Source: Salinibacterium sp. M195
Lineage (GTDB): Bacteria; Actinomycetota; Actinomycetes; Actinomycetales; Microbacteriaceae
Length of the DNA: 64,000 nucleotides
Assembly: GCF_019443965.1 (NCBI RefSeq)
Contig: NZ_CP040814.1
Coordinates: 2,294,001 to 2,358,000 of the forward strand
Direction: 5' to 3'
Positions 42,135 to 49,988 of this stretch are shown here, piece after piece; position 1 is the first letter of the stretch; each line of letters opens with the position of its first letter. The notes beneath the pieces were generated by a model that was not told the DNA's origin, searched no databases, and saw only the letters and a program-made list of their open reading frames with translations. Made by a program: the position numbers and the translations under genes.

Positions 42135-43034
42135 GTGACGGAGTCATCAGCAACTCGCGTGTTGGTCGCTGGCGCCTCGGGGTATATCGGCACAGAGCTT
42201 GTCTCCCAGCTAGAGGCAGGCGGTTTCGAGGTCATTAGCCTCGTGCGTCGCGAGCCCCGTTCCGCGAGCGAGTTTTACTGGGATCCGCTGTCGGGGACAA
42301 TCGATGATCGAGCGATCGAGCTCGCTGATGCCGTCATCAACTTGGCCGGCGCAAGCACCGGAAAGCTGCCATGGACACCGGCCTACAAGCGCGAAATTTT
42401 GCGCTCGAGGGTCAACGGCACACGCACAATCGCTGAAGCAATTCGCCGATCGGTCACTCCCCCGACCTCATTTCTCAATGGTTCGGCCGTCGGCTACTTC
42501 GGCAGCAGACCCGGAGAAGTGCTGAACGACGAATCCACCAAGGGTACGGGCTTCCTCAGCGACGTCGTCGACGCGTGGGAGCAGGCAGCCAAACTAACTC
42601 CCTCGAGCACCCGACTCGTCATGTTCCGCACCGGAATCGTCGTCGGCGAGAGCGGAGCGTTCACCCCGCTCAATATGCTTACCCGCTGTGGTCTCGGTAG
42701 CAGGCTCGGTAGCGGTGACCAGTATTGGCCTTGGATCAGTCTTCACGATGAAGCTGCGGCCATTGTTCATTTGCTTCGAAGCGAGTTTTCCGGAGCCGTG
42801 TCGCTCGCCGGACCGACCCCGGCAACCGCGGGAACGATTACTCAAGCCCTTGCGCGTGCGATGCACAAACCACACTGGCTCACCGTGCCCAGCTTTGCCC
42901 TACGGGTGTTGGGAGATGCCGGAAACGATCTCATTTTGGTCGACGAATACGTGGAGCCGCGCACTCTGCTCAGCACGGGGTTTAGCTTTACTCACACCAC
43001 GATCGACCAGGCGATCGAGGCGTTCGTCGACTAG
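42135..43034 (+). CDS. TIGR01777-family NAD(P)-dependent epimerase-like protein
   Basis: A 299-residue short-chain dehydrogenase-like protein. The Rossmann motif is VLVAGASGYIGTELVSQL near the N-terminus, followed by INLAGASTGKLPWTPAYKRE, LNGSAVGYFGS and the C-terminal DUF1731-type region (ALRVLGDAGNDLILVDEYVEP). The family includes the E. coli division inhibitor-like YfcH, but the reaction is unknown. The start is GTG, 2 bp after the OsmC stop codon. Confidence 0.85.
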   Translation: MTESSATRVLVAGASGYIGTELVSQLEAGGFEVISLVRREPRSASEFYWDPLSGTIDDRAIELADAVINLAGASTGKLPWTPAYKREILRSRVNGTRTIAEAIRRSVTPPTSFLNGSAVGYFGSRPGEVLNDESTKGTGFLSDVVDAWEQAAKLTPSSTRLVMFRTGIVVGESGAFTPLNMLTRCGLGSRLGSGDQYWPWISLHDEAAAIVHLLRSEFSGAVSLAGPTPATAGTITQALARAMHKPHWLTVPSFALRVLGDAGNDLILVDEYVEPRTLLSTGFSFTHTTIDQAIEAFVD

Positions 43035-43102
43035 CGGCTCGCGAGCTCCGGCCTCGGAAAGCGCGAGAACGACGCCGAGAGACGACGACCGCGACGGAGC
43101 GC

Positions 43103-43555
43103 TTAATCAGCCGTTGTGGAAGCGCGCGATAGCGAGATGGCGCGCCTGGTAGCCCAACGTGCTCGTCTCCGATCGCCGCTGGCGTCGTAGGCAAGACCGA
43201 GACGTAACCACGCACGCCATGACTCAGGGCTCGCTTCGGCTTCGTCGCGGTAACGCCCGAATGCTCGGTCGGCAGCGTCAGGATCGGGGCGACCACTTGG
43301 CCGACGTTCGTCGATCTCATCCGGCAGGGTGCCCTCGTCACGGAGCATGGTGAAAAGTCGCTCAGCCCGGAAGATGAAAAAGAGTTCGGCAGCAAGGGCC
43401 CACAACCCGATAAGGGGCAATACCAGCAGTGCCCATCCCATCACCTGCGCAATAACGATCCCTGTGCCAATCAGCACGAATGAGTAGTTGATTGCAAAGA
43501 CTAAATAGAGGGCGAGCAGGCCAACCATTACTAGGGCTGCGATACGTGTTTTCAT
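43103..43555 (-). CDS. Conserved actinobacterial membrane protein
   Basis: A 150-residue protein. The N-terminal half has two membrane helices (about 7-24 and 30-60: GTGIVIAQVMGWALLVLPLIG) and the C-terminal half is cytoplasmic with a helix pair resembling one tetratricopeptide repeat (ESWRAWLRLGLAYDASGDRRRARWATRRA). I do not recognise a function. It overlaps dapB by 4 bases and follows it in the operon. Confidence 0.8.
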   Translation of the reverse strand: MKTRIAALVMVGLLALYLVFAINYSFVLIGTGIVIAQVMGWALLVLPLIGLWALAAELFFIFRAERLFTMLRDEGTLPDEIDERRPSGRPDPDAADRAFGRYRDEAEASPESWRAWLRLGLAYDASGDRRRARWATRRAISLSRASTTAD

Positions 43556-44307
43556 TCAGACACCGCACCGACGCGTGGGGCAAGATCGATGAGTTCGTCG
43601 AGACCGACCGTGACCCCGCGCGACGTGATGATAGCGCGCAGTCCCAGGAGGATTCCCGCCTCATACGATTCCTGAGACATTGTGCGGTGGTCGATCGTGA
43701 GCACTTCGCCTGGACCACCGAAGATGACTTGCTGATGGGCGACGACGCCCGTCAGCCGAAGGCTGTGAACCGGAATCCCTGCGACTTGCTCACCGCGAGC
43801 ACGCTGGTCATGGTGCGGTGCCGCAGCAGGGCCCCGTTCGTGACGCGCGTCTGCCATCAGTTCTGCTGTGCGAACCGCCGTGCCGGACGGAGAATCGACT
43901 TTGCCAGCGTGATGACTCTCGATGATCTCGATTGAATCGAAGTAGCGCGCAGCAGCGGCCGCGAAGGACGTAGCCAGTGCCGAACCGAGGGAAAAATTGG
44001 GAATAAAGATCACGCCAACGTCGGGGAGCTCTGTCAACGAAGACTTCACACGCTGAATGCGGTCTTCGCTCCAGCCCGAGGTTCCGACAAGAACGTTCTT
44101 GCCGTGGGAGGTCGCGAACTCGACAACAGAGGGCGAGACGCTGGGCTCTGTGACATCCACCACAACGTCAGCCTCAAGCATTTCGCTGAGATCCGACCGA
44201 GAATTGAGGGAGGCAACGAGCGAAAAGTCTTCTGCTCTCTCGACCACGTCGCTGATGAACATTCCCATGCGACCGGATGCGCCGACTACCGCTACTTTCG
44301 TTGTCAT
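43552..44307 (-). CDS. dapB: 4-hydroxy-tetrahydrodipicolinate reductase
   Basis: A 251-residue NAD(P)H-dependent reductase, the step after DapA. The nucleotide motif VVGASGRMGMFISDVVE is at the N-terminus, and the catalytic region ESHHAGKVDSPSGTAVRTAEL contains the key histidines and lysine. The ATG has no ribosome binding site; TAGATT lies 6 bases upstream. Confidence 0.95.
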   Translation of the reverse strand: MTTKVAVVGASGRMGMFISDVVERAEDFSLVASLNSRSDLSEMLEADVVVDVTEPSVSPSVVEFATSHGKNVLVGTSGWSEDRIQRVKSSLTELPDVGVIFIPNFSLGSALATSFAAAAARYFDSIEIIESHHAGKVDSPSGTAVRTAELMADARHERGPAAAPHHDQRARGEQVAGIPVHSLRLTGVVAHQQVIFGGPGEVLTIDHRTMSQESYEAGILLGLRAIITSRGVTVGLDELIDLAPRVGAVSE

Positions 44308-44313
44308 TGGTTA

Positions 44314-44319
44314 AATCTA
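44314..44319 (-). promoter_or_regulatory. Candidate -10 box for leaderless dapB
   Basis: TAGATT on the minus strand, 6 bases before the dapB ATG, no ribosome binding site. Confidence 0.4.
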
Positions 44320-44349
44320 TCAACGCTGAGCGAGACCGCTGACTGCTCT

Positions 44350-44364
44350 TGACGCGAGTACTCT
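44350..44364 (+). promoter_or_regulatory. Candidate promoter of the GNAT gene
   Basis: TACTCT at 44359-44364 lies 7 bases before the GTG start at 44372. TTGACG at 44350-44355 looks like a -35 box but is too close (3 bases) to serve with it, so only the -10 is proposed. Confidence 0.35.
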
Positions 44365-44371
44365 GGTTGCC

Positions 44372-44830
44372 GTGCCACAGTTTCGTCCCATCCCCGTCAC
44401 GGATGCTCTCGCCCACGAACTCCTCACCGAGTACTTCAGCTATCGCGCTGAGAGCTTTCCGACACCAGCAGGTTATGTCACCACGTTTCCGACCAACGAA
44501 CAGTTCGAACCACCAGCCGGCGTGTTCCTTGTCGTCGAAGGCGAAGGCAACGCTCTTGGCTGCGGCGGCATCCGACAACTCGATGCCGGACGCTTTGAGG
44601 TCAAACATCTGTGGGTACGGGCAGCCGGTCGCGGAACCGGACTCGGGCGACAGCTGCTCGGCGAACTCGAACGCTGCGCTCGTGAGTGGGGTGCATCAGA
44701 ACTCGTCTTAGATACGAACGAGAGCCTGGCAGCAGCCGGCGGACTCTACCGCTCAAGCGGGTTCGTCTCTGTAGAGCCCTATAACGACAACCCCAACGCG
44801 ACAACCTGGTATCGCAAAGCACTCAACTAG
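44372..44830 (+). CDS. GNAT-family N-acetyltransferase
   Basis: A 152-residue acetyltransferase. The acetyl-CoA-binding motif A is HLWVRAAGRGTGLGRQLLGELE (split here at VRAAGRGTGLGRQLL), preceded by ALGCGGIRQLDAG and followed by YRSSGFVSVEPYN. The acceptor is unknown. The start is GTG without a ribosome binding site. It stands alone, divergent from dapB. Confidence 0.85.
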   Translation: MPQFRPIPVTDALAHELLTEYFSYRAESFPTPAGYVTTFPTNEQFEPPAGVFLVVEGEGNALGCGGIRQLDAGRFEVKHLWVRAAGRGTGLGRQLLGELERCAREWGASELVLDTNESLAAAGGLYRSSGFVSVEPYNDNPNATTWYRKALN

Positions 44831-44911
44831 TTTCCCCACACCGCAAAATTATGCCGCGCTCGAACGGAGACACGTCAGCGCCCTCAGTCACGGCAGCTCC
44901 GTATGGCTGGT

Positions 44912-45514
44912 TTAGTACGGCTGCTCTTCTGGCAGCCCAGTTCGGAGTTCAGCGGGCAAGTGGCCAAGATCGTTGTGTGCAACCAGAACCGGCGGCTTAT
45001 TGCTGCGCACTCGGATGATCGTCAGCCCGCAATTGGCTTGATTGAGTCCGAGCCAACGCCACTGGTCTCCCCCCAAAACTTCTCGCACAAACCAGGCGAT
45101 AACAAAGTTGTGAGTGATGAGGAGATCGTGGCGATCCTCGCGCGCTGGCGTGAGAAACTCCGCTACGGCGTCTTCCATTTGCGCTTGCCCCGCGTCGATC
45201 TCCTCTGGGGTGATCGCCCCAAAGAAAGGTTCGAATGCTGCCGGCATGTCAGACGTTGGACCGCTGGGAATACAGTCCATGAGCAACGTCGTGGGTTGTG
45301 ACTCTAACGCTGGCATCCGCTCCGTCATGATCGCGGCAGTCTCAGCAGCCCGCTGGAGCGGAGAGTGGAACGCGCGAGTGAACGGAACTCCGCTGAGGCG
45401 CTCAGAAATCGCCATCGCCTGACGAGTCCCTTTGCCGGAGAGGGGGCCGTCGGGCAAGCCATGTTCTGCATCAAGCTGTTCGCCGTGGCGTACGAGGTAC
45501 AGGTAGTGAGCCAT
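44912..45514 (-). CDS. Histidine phosphatase family protein
   Basis: A 200-residue phosphoglycerate-mutase-like phosphatase. The phosphohistidine motif is YLVRHGEQ at the N-terminus; FHSPLQRAAETA and LLITHNFVIAWFV hold the other pocket residues. The substrate is unknown. I chose the ATG at 45514, with AAAGGA six bases upstream; the ATG at 45520 abuts that site. It follows the M16 peptidase gene by 18 bp and may share its transcript. Confidence 0.85.
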   Translation of the reverse strand: MAHYLYLVRHGEQLDAEHGLPDGPLSGKGTRQAMAISERLSGVPFTRAFHSPLQRAAETAAIMTERMPALESQPTTLLMDCIPSGPTSDMPAAFEPFFGAITPEEIDAGQAQMEDAVAEFLTPAREDRHDLLITHNFVIAWFVREVLGGDQWRWLGLNQANCGLTIIRVRSNKPPVLVAHNDLGHLPAELRTGLPEEQPY

Positions 45515-45532
45515 CACCATTCCTTTATTGAT

Positions 45533-46891
45533 CTAACTCTGGGCAACGCTGCCGAGAGCAAGCCCGGAAAACATATCGTCAGTTACCGCACCAACCGCCG
45601 CAATGGACAGCGGGCGTGAAGACAGTTCGCGAGCAAGTTCTTGGATACCGTCGGCAGTGACGGCCGAGATACGGGCAATTGACGTGTCGAGATCGATGAA
45701 CTCCCCCAGCGTCAATTCGCTACGACCGAGTCGCGACATACGTGAATCAGAGTCTTCCAGCGCAAGTGCCGAGGCACCTCGAAGCTGGCCAACGGCACGG
45801 CTGATTTCTTCATCAGTGACGAGTGTCTGGCCCATCTTGGTGAATTCCTCAAGCATGAGTTCAGCGACCTGCGCAGACTTTGCGGGCGAGCATCCGGCAT
45901 AGATTCCGAAGATTCCGGCATCGGAGTAGCTGGGTGCAAAGGAATACACCGAGTAGGCAAGGCCACGCTTTTCGCGTACTTCCTGGAACAGTCGTGACGA
46001 CATTCCACTGCCCAGAATGGAGTTGAGCACCGTAAGCGTCGCGCGCCGGTCGTCAGTGGCCGAGAGGCCTTCGACACCGGCAATGATGTTTGCTTGTTCG
46101 ATCGGACGATGAGTCACCTGAAGGCGTTGCCCTGAGGCTGACGCCGCTGTTGAGCTGCTCCGTCGCGACACCGGTGTCGCCGGCAGCGTGAGATCCCAGC
46201 CTGCGGAGACGAGGCAGGCGGAAACTGCGGCAACAAGCTCGTCGTGATCGACGGCTCCCGCCACCGTGATTACCAGGTCTTGAGGACGATAGTTGCCACG
46301 GTAGTGCTCGACAACCGAGTCTCGGGAGATGGCGTTGATCGTTTCTGGGCTACCGCCGATCGGGCGACCAAGGGGATGGTCGCCGAAGATCGACTCGAAG
46401 AATCGCTCACTGGCGACATCGGTGGGGTCGTCGTCAGCCATAGCAAGTTCTTCGAGAATCACTCCTCGTTCGTTGGAGAACTCGGTCGGATCGATCACGC
46501 TCGACGTGAGCATGTCTCCAATGACTTCGATTGCCATCGGCAAATCAATATCTTGGACCTTGGCGTAGTAGCAGGTGTATTCCTTGGCCGTCATAGCGTT
46601 GTGCTCGCCACCGACGGCGTCGAAGCTCACTGCTATATCGAGCGCAGTGCGCGACGGTGTGCCCTTGAACAGCAAGTGTTCGAGAAAGTGAGTGGCTCCA
46701 AAAGTGCCGGGCTGTTCGTCACGCGACCCAGCCGCGACCCAGTAGCCAACGGTTGCGCTGCGCGCACCTGGCACCTGCTCACTGAGGATGCGAACACCAC
46801 TCGGTAAAACAGTTCGGCGAACCAGACTGTCACCGGTTGCGGTGAACGACAGTTCGGGAAGGTCAAGAGGAAGAATCACAGCGTCGTTCAT
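45533..46891 (-). CDS. M16-family zinc metallopeptidase
   Basis: A 452-residue insulinase-type peptidase. The inverted zinc motif HFLEH is at 68-72 and the distal glutamate lies in the RGVILEELAM segment. The N-terminal active domain is followed by a second M16 domain (about 190-430) containing RGLAYSVYSFAPSYSD. Related genes lie next to pnp and dapB in many Gram-positives. Here about 3 kb separates it from pnp. The ATG lacks a ribosome binding site; TAGGCT lies 7 bases upstream. Confidence 0.93.
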   Translation of the reverse strand: MNDAVILPLDLPELSFTATGDSLVRRTVLPSGVRILSEQVPGARSATVGYWVAAGSRDEQPGTFGATHFLEHLLFKGTPSRTALDIAVSFDAVGGEHNAMTAKEYTCYYAKVQDIDLPMAIEVIGDMLTSSVIDPTEFSNERGVILEELAMADDDPTDVASERFFESIFGDHPLGRPIGGSPETINAISRDSVVEHYRGNYRPQDLVITVAGAVDHDELVAAVSACLVSAGWDLTLPATPVSRRSSSTAASASGQRLQVTHRPIEQANIIAGVEGLSATDDRRATLTVLNSILGSGMSSRLFQEVREKRGLAYSVYSFAPSYSDAGIFGIYAGCSPAKSAQVAELMLEEFTKMGQTLVTDEEISRAVGQLRGASALALEDSDSRMSRLGRSELTLGEFIDLDTSIARISAVTADGIQELARELSSRPLSIAAVGAVTDDMFSGLALGSVAQS

Positions 46892-46898
46892 CGGTATG

Positions 46899-46904
46899 AG
46901 CCTA
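46899..46904 (-). promoter_or_regulatory. Candidate -10 box for leaderless M16 peptidase gene
   Basis: TAGGCT on the minus strand, 7 bases before the ATG at 46891, no ribosome binding site. Confidence 0.45.
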
Positions 46905-46981
46905 CGTCATTTGTGTCCGACTTACGGCGGCACATCGGGCACCGTAAGGAGAGTCCCCCAAATTGGGGTAAGAATCAGGGG

Positions 46982-46999
46982 ACAGACAGGCTTGTCTGT
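46982..46999. promoter_or_regulatory. Candidate operator of the TetR regulator
   Basis: ACAGACA-GGCT-TGTCTGT is a perfect 7 bp inverted repeat around 4 bases. It overlaps the candidate -35 box, so binding would block transcription of the TetR gene. Confidence 0.6.
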
Positions 47000-47019
47000 A
47001 TGTCCTCATATGTTATTGT
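46992..47019 (+). promoter_or_regulatory. Candidate promoter of the TetR gene
   Basis: TTGTCT (46992-46997), 16 bases, TATTGT (47014-47019). It predicts a transcript start near 47026, right before the hairpin series. An alternative -10 is TTTATA at 47022-47027. Confidence 0.45.
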
Positions 47020-47027
47020 TCTTTATA

Positions 47028-47186
47028 GGCACCCGAAGCCAACAACTCGTCACTTGGCCCCGAACCAAGTGATGTGTGTAACAGCACAACCCGGACCCGA
47101 ACCGGGTTGTGCATAAATAAACCGCATCGTCTGACCCGAATCTAGCGATGCACTAATGGGGAACAGTTCCTGATCCGAATTTCCCC
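47028..47186 (+). repeat. Tandem hairpins with a shared CCCGAA loop
   Basis: Four consecutive hairpins carry the same 7-base loop. H1: GGC/GCC with loop ACCCGAA (47028-47040). H2: 8 bp TCACTTGG/CCAAGTGA with loop CCCCGAA (47050-47072). H3: 11 bp GCACAACCCGG/CCGGGTTGTGC with loop ACCCGAA (47084-47112). H4: GCATCG/CGATGC plus three inner pairs, ACCCGAA in the loop (47124-47151). A weaker fifth, GGGGAA/TTCCCC (47158-47186), encloses ATCCGAA. The stems differ in sequence, so base pairing and the loop, not the stem, are kept. It would form the 5' leader of the TetR mRNA. Confidence 0.7.
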
Positions 47187-47201
47187 CGGAAGGAGTGCGC
47201 T

Positions 47202-47795
47202 GTGATGGTAATTGAGACACCAGAGACCGCACAGCGCGCTCCGGCCAAGGGCCGCATTCTGGACACGGCCAACATACTTTTCTACCAAGACGGTATTTTG
47301 AACGTTGGAGTAGACCGCATCATCGCTCAGTCGAGCGTGACGAAGGCGACCTTCTACAAGCACTACCGCTCAAAAGACAACTTGATTCTCGAGTACGTCA
47401 AGAGCCAACGATCAGCTGTAGAGACTCAGGTGCAGTCGGTCATCGACAATGCAGCATCTCCTCACGATGCAGTGCTCGGACTCCTTGAAGGCGTCGCCGC
47501 AGAACTCACGAAGCCCAATTTTCGTGGATGCCCGTTTGCCAACGTCGTTGCGGAATTTCCCGACCCCACGCATCCGGTGCGTCAGCTAATCGCCGAGCAC
47601 CGCGACTGGTACAACGAAGCACTCTACGAACTGATGCGCGGCGCAGGCCACCCCTTCGCTGGTGACGCTGCTGACGAACTCATGCTTGCCAAAGATGGTG
47701 CTCTCGTTGGCGGAAATGCCGGCGACACTATTGCTGCCGGAGCCGCAATGGCTCGCGTGGTCAAGCGAGTCCTCGCAGAAGCAGTCACCGTTTAG
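47202..47795 (+). CDS. TetR/AcrR-family transcriptional regulator
   Basis: A 197-residue repressor-type protein. The N-terminal helix-turn-helix spans about 18-64 (VDRIIAQSSVTKATFYKHYR). The C-terminal ligand domain carries FRGCPFANVVAEFPDPTHPV, as in the LmrA/YxaF-like branch. AAGGAG lies 6 bases before the GTG at 47202 and 9 before the ATG at 47205; either may be the start. A palindromic operator in its own promoter suggests autoregulation. It converges on an aldo/keto reductase gene, a possible target, though no copy of the operator was seen before that gene. Confidence 0.9.
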   Translation: MMVIETPETAQRAPAKGRILDTANILFYQDGILNVGVDRIIAQSSVTKATFYKHYRSKDNLILEYVKSQRSAVETQVQSVIDNAASPHDAVLGLLEGVAAELTKPNFRGCPFANVVAEFPDPTHPVRQLIAEHRDWYNEALYELMRGAGHPFAGDAADELMLAKDGALVGGNAGDTIAAGAAMARVVKRVLAEAVTV

Positions 47796-47822
47796 CGCTT
47801 CAGTAGAAACCACGACTTCGTT

Positions 47823-48815
47823 CTAATAGGCGGAGGCTCGATCGAGTTCGGCCGACTGATGACGCGTCAGGTGTACCCGTGCGGCGGCGAGCAACTCCGG
47901 AACCTGAGTCGCGCGACTCGCACTGACGACCGGTGCAGCGACTCCTGGCTTATTGAGAAGCCACGCCAACGCGATCGTCGCGACCGCGGTGTCATGTTCT
48001 TCGGCGATTTCATCCAAGGCGTTCAGCACTTTGAAGCCCTTACGCCGCAAATACTTGGCTGCGTCGTGCCCCCGCGGGTTGGAAGCAAGATCGGCGCGCT
48101 GCCGGTATTTACCGCTCAGGAAGCCACTGGCGAGTGCAAATCGAGGCATCATGCCTAAACCCTGGATTGCTGCGACATGGGCAAGCCCCGTCTCATACTC
48201 CTGACGGTGCAGCAGATTGTAGTGAGACTGAATTGCCACCATTGGGGCAACGCCCATTTGGCCACACGCGATGCGCGCCTGGATGAGGCGGTTCCCTGTG
48301 TGATCCGAGCCGCCAAAGTAGCGCACTTTACCTTCACCAATCAGCTCATCAACCGCCAAGAGTGTCTCGTCGAAATCCACACTTTCATCGTCGATGTGCA
48401 GATACAACAGGTCAATATGCGAGGTTCCGAGCCTGCTCAAGGATGCCGTGACTGAGCGCTTGATCGCTTCAGCATGCATGCCCGGATTTTCACGGCTCTT
48501 GCCAACCTTGGTGGCAACGACCATCGCATCGCGATTGCGACGCTCTCGCATCCACCGGCCGATCATCAATTCACTTCGACCGGCTGCATACGAGTCAGCG
48601 GTATCGATAAAGTTACCCTCGCCCTCGGCGAAGGTATCAAGGATTGAAGTGGCGGCAGCGTCGTCGGCCGTCCACCCAAAGACATTGCCGCTAAGGGCGA
48701 GCGGGAACACGCGAAGCGATGACGAACCGATAGCTCGAGTCACAAAGTGCGGCTGAGCATCTGCTCGCGCGCTTGTCGTACCCGGCAGTGATCGCGTCGG
48801 GTGTACCTGCGTCAT
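47823..48815 (-). CDS. Aldo/keto reductase
   Basis: A 330-residue NADPH-dependent oxidoreductase with the family pattern: FIDTADSYAAGRSELMIGRW (catalytic Asp and Tyr), VVATKVGKSRENPG (Lys), and IDLLYLHIDDESVDFDE (His). The C-terminal cofactor region is VAAPVVSASRATQVPELL. I chose the ATG at 48815, preceded by GGAGG. Substrate unknown. It is convergent with the TetR gene and divergent from the PEBP gene. Confidence 0.9.
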   Translation of the reverse strand: MTQVHPTRSLPGTTSARADAQPHFVTRAIGSSSLRVFPLALSGNVFGWTADDAAATSILDTFAEGEGNFIDTADSYAAGRSELMIGRWMRERRNRDAMVVATKVGKSRENPGMHAEAIKRSVTASLSRLGTSHIDLLYLHIDDESVDFDETLLAVDELIGEGKVRYFGGSDHTGNRLIQARIACGQMGVAPMVAIQSHYNLLHRQEYETGLAHVAAIQGLGMMPRFALASGFLSGKYRQRADLASNPRGHDAAKYLRRKGFKVLNALDEIAEEHDTAVATIALAWLLNKPGVAAPVVSASRATQVPELLAAARVHLTRHQSAELDRASAY

Positions 48816-49007
48816 GTGTGCCTCCCACAAGGCTTTTGGCAAGGATAAGTCGTGCCAGTCCCTAATTCGTGACGCGCGGAGGGATCGTTACTAGTCCGTG
48901 TCGAAAACAGTCATATCCGCTCGATTAGCCGGTAGCCGGTGTCGTTTCCGTTGCATCCTCGCAATAATGGCAGCAGCACAGTATTTCCCTTTGAGAGGAC
49001 TGCCACC

Positions 49008-49535
49008 GTGAATGACCCGAACTGGAATCTTCCCGACGTACCCACGTTCACGCTCGAAAGCCCCGACTTCGAGGCTGATGGGAGGTTGCCGCAGTGGGCA
49101 CGTTCCGGCATCGCGCACGCCGGAGGCGAGGACCGCTCCCCCACACTCCACTGGCACGGATTCCCTTCCGGCACCAAAAGCTTCGTCCTCACCGTATTCG
49201 ACCCCGATGCGCCGACGGGTAGTGGCTGGTGGCATTGGGCCGTGTTCAACATCCCCGCGTCTATCGAGTCGTTGCCACAGAATGCGGGAAGTGCCGATGG
49301 CGAATCGATGCCTCACGGCGCGATCACCCTCCCGAACGAACTGCGGCTCGAGGCATTTCAGGGCGCGGCACCTCCTGCCGGCCATGGAGACCATCGCTAC
49401 ATTTTCACCCTGAGCGCTCTGAACACTGAGCTCCTAGAGATTCCGGTAGGAAGCACACCAGCGATGCTCGGTTTTGTTCTCCGCGATCACATCGTCGCTC
49501 GAGCCCAGTTGATAGGACTCTCAAGCACGGAGTAA
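49008..49535 (+). CDS. PEBP / YbhB-YbcL family protein
   Basis: A 175-residue phosphatidylethanolamine-binding-like protein. The signature FDPDAPTGSGWWHWAVFNIP is present, with a second conserved patch GDHRYIFTLSAL and the N-terminal SPTLHWHGFP. I chose the GTG at 49008, with GAGAGGA upstream. No signal peptide is seen. The function of bacterial members is not well established. Confidence 0.88.
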   Translation: MNDPNWNLPDVPTFTLESPDFEADGRLPQWARSGIAHAGGEDRSPTLHWHGFPSGTKSFVLTVFDPDAPTGSGWWHWAVFNIPASIESLPQNAGSADGESMPHGAITLPNELRLEAFQGAAPPAGHGDHRYIFTLSALNTELLEIPVGSTPAMLGFVLRDHIVARAQLIGLSSTE

Positions 49536-49611
49536 CGCGAAGGTAGCCAACTAGGCACCTTCCGCATTCGCTGCAGGGTGCGAAAGTCGGATATGCCCTG
49601 AGGTGCCCGCG

Positions 49612-49803
49612 TCAGTTCTCTTGGCGGAAATAGTGCGGTACGCGCTCATAGCCTCGGCTGCGCAACTTTGCAACGACCACGCTAACAATCACGACGACGG
49701 CAACCACACCGAGAGCCACCCAGAGATACCACGCGGTATCGAGCCACAGGAGCATGTCGCTCATGAAAGCATCGAGAGGTGTAGTGATTCGGGTCACAAG
49801 CAC
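49612..49803 (-). CDS. Small single-pass membrane protein
   Basis: A 63-residue hypothetical protein with one long hydrophobic helix (about 25-47, WYLWVALGVVAVVVIVSVVV) and a basic C-terminal tail, RSRGYERVPHYFRQEN. The GTG at 49803 has GAGGCG about 7 bases upstream; an internal ATG at 49764 is the alternative. I do not recognise it. The hydrophobic pattern and start signal support it, but it is short. Confidence 0.5.
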   Translation of the reverse strand: MLVTRITTPLDAFMSDMLLWLDTAWYLWVALGVVAVVVIVSVVVAKLRSRGYERVPHYFRQEN

Positions 49804-49929
49804 AGAGTATCGCCTCTACCGGGCAGGAGCGGTACCCAAACCTAGGGCAGACAGGGGTGACTACCCGCGGATTCCTAGGGAATTTGATCCCCAACAGCGG
49901 CATCAATTTCACGACTTCAGCCGCCAACG

Positions 49930-49966
49930 AAACGGCGCCCACCCTCAATGAGGATGGGCGCCGTTT
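49930..49966 (-). terminator. Terminator of pnp
   Basis: A 12 bp stem (AAACGGCGCCCA / TGGGCGCCGTTT) with an inner CCTC/GAGG pair follows the pnp stop codon. On the minus strand it ends in TTTCGTT. Confidence 0.75.
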
Positions 49967-49988
49967 ACGTACGCGTTACTTGCGGGTC

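Larger units (their letters stand above)
46892..47201. other. Intergenic region between M16 peptidase and TetR genes, with repeats and hairpins
   Basis: This 310 bp gap holds, from left to right: the M16 -10 box (46899-46904), an inverted repeat CTTACGG / CCGTAAG (46921-46948), the palindrome CCCCAA-A-TTGGGG (46956-46968), a candidate TetR operator (46982-46999), a plus-strand promoter, and a series of hairpins with a common ACCCGAA loop. No protein gene is supported in it. Confidence 0.7.

Noticed and set aside
47028..47186. The hairpin series as a CRISPR array or IS end
   Set aside because: The repeats are not identical units with regular spacers, and no cas or transposase gene is near. 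Only loop and pairing are shared.
47028..47186. The hairpin series as tRNA anticodon mimics (7-base loops)
   Set aside because: The loop has C where U33 is invariant, and the stem lengths vary from 3 to 11 bp, unlike anticodon arms.
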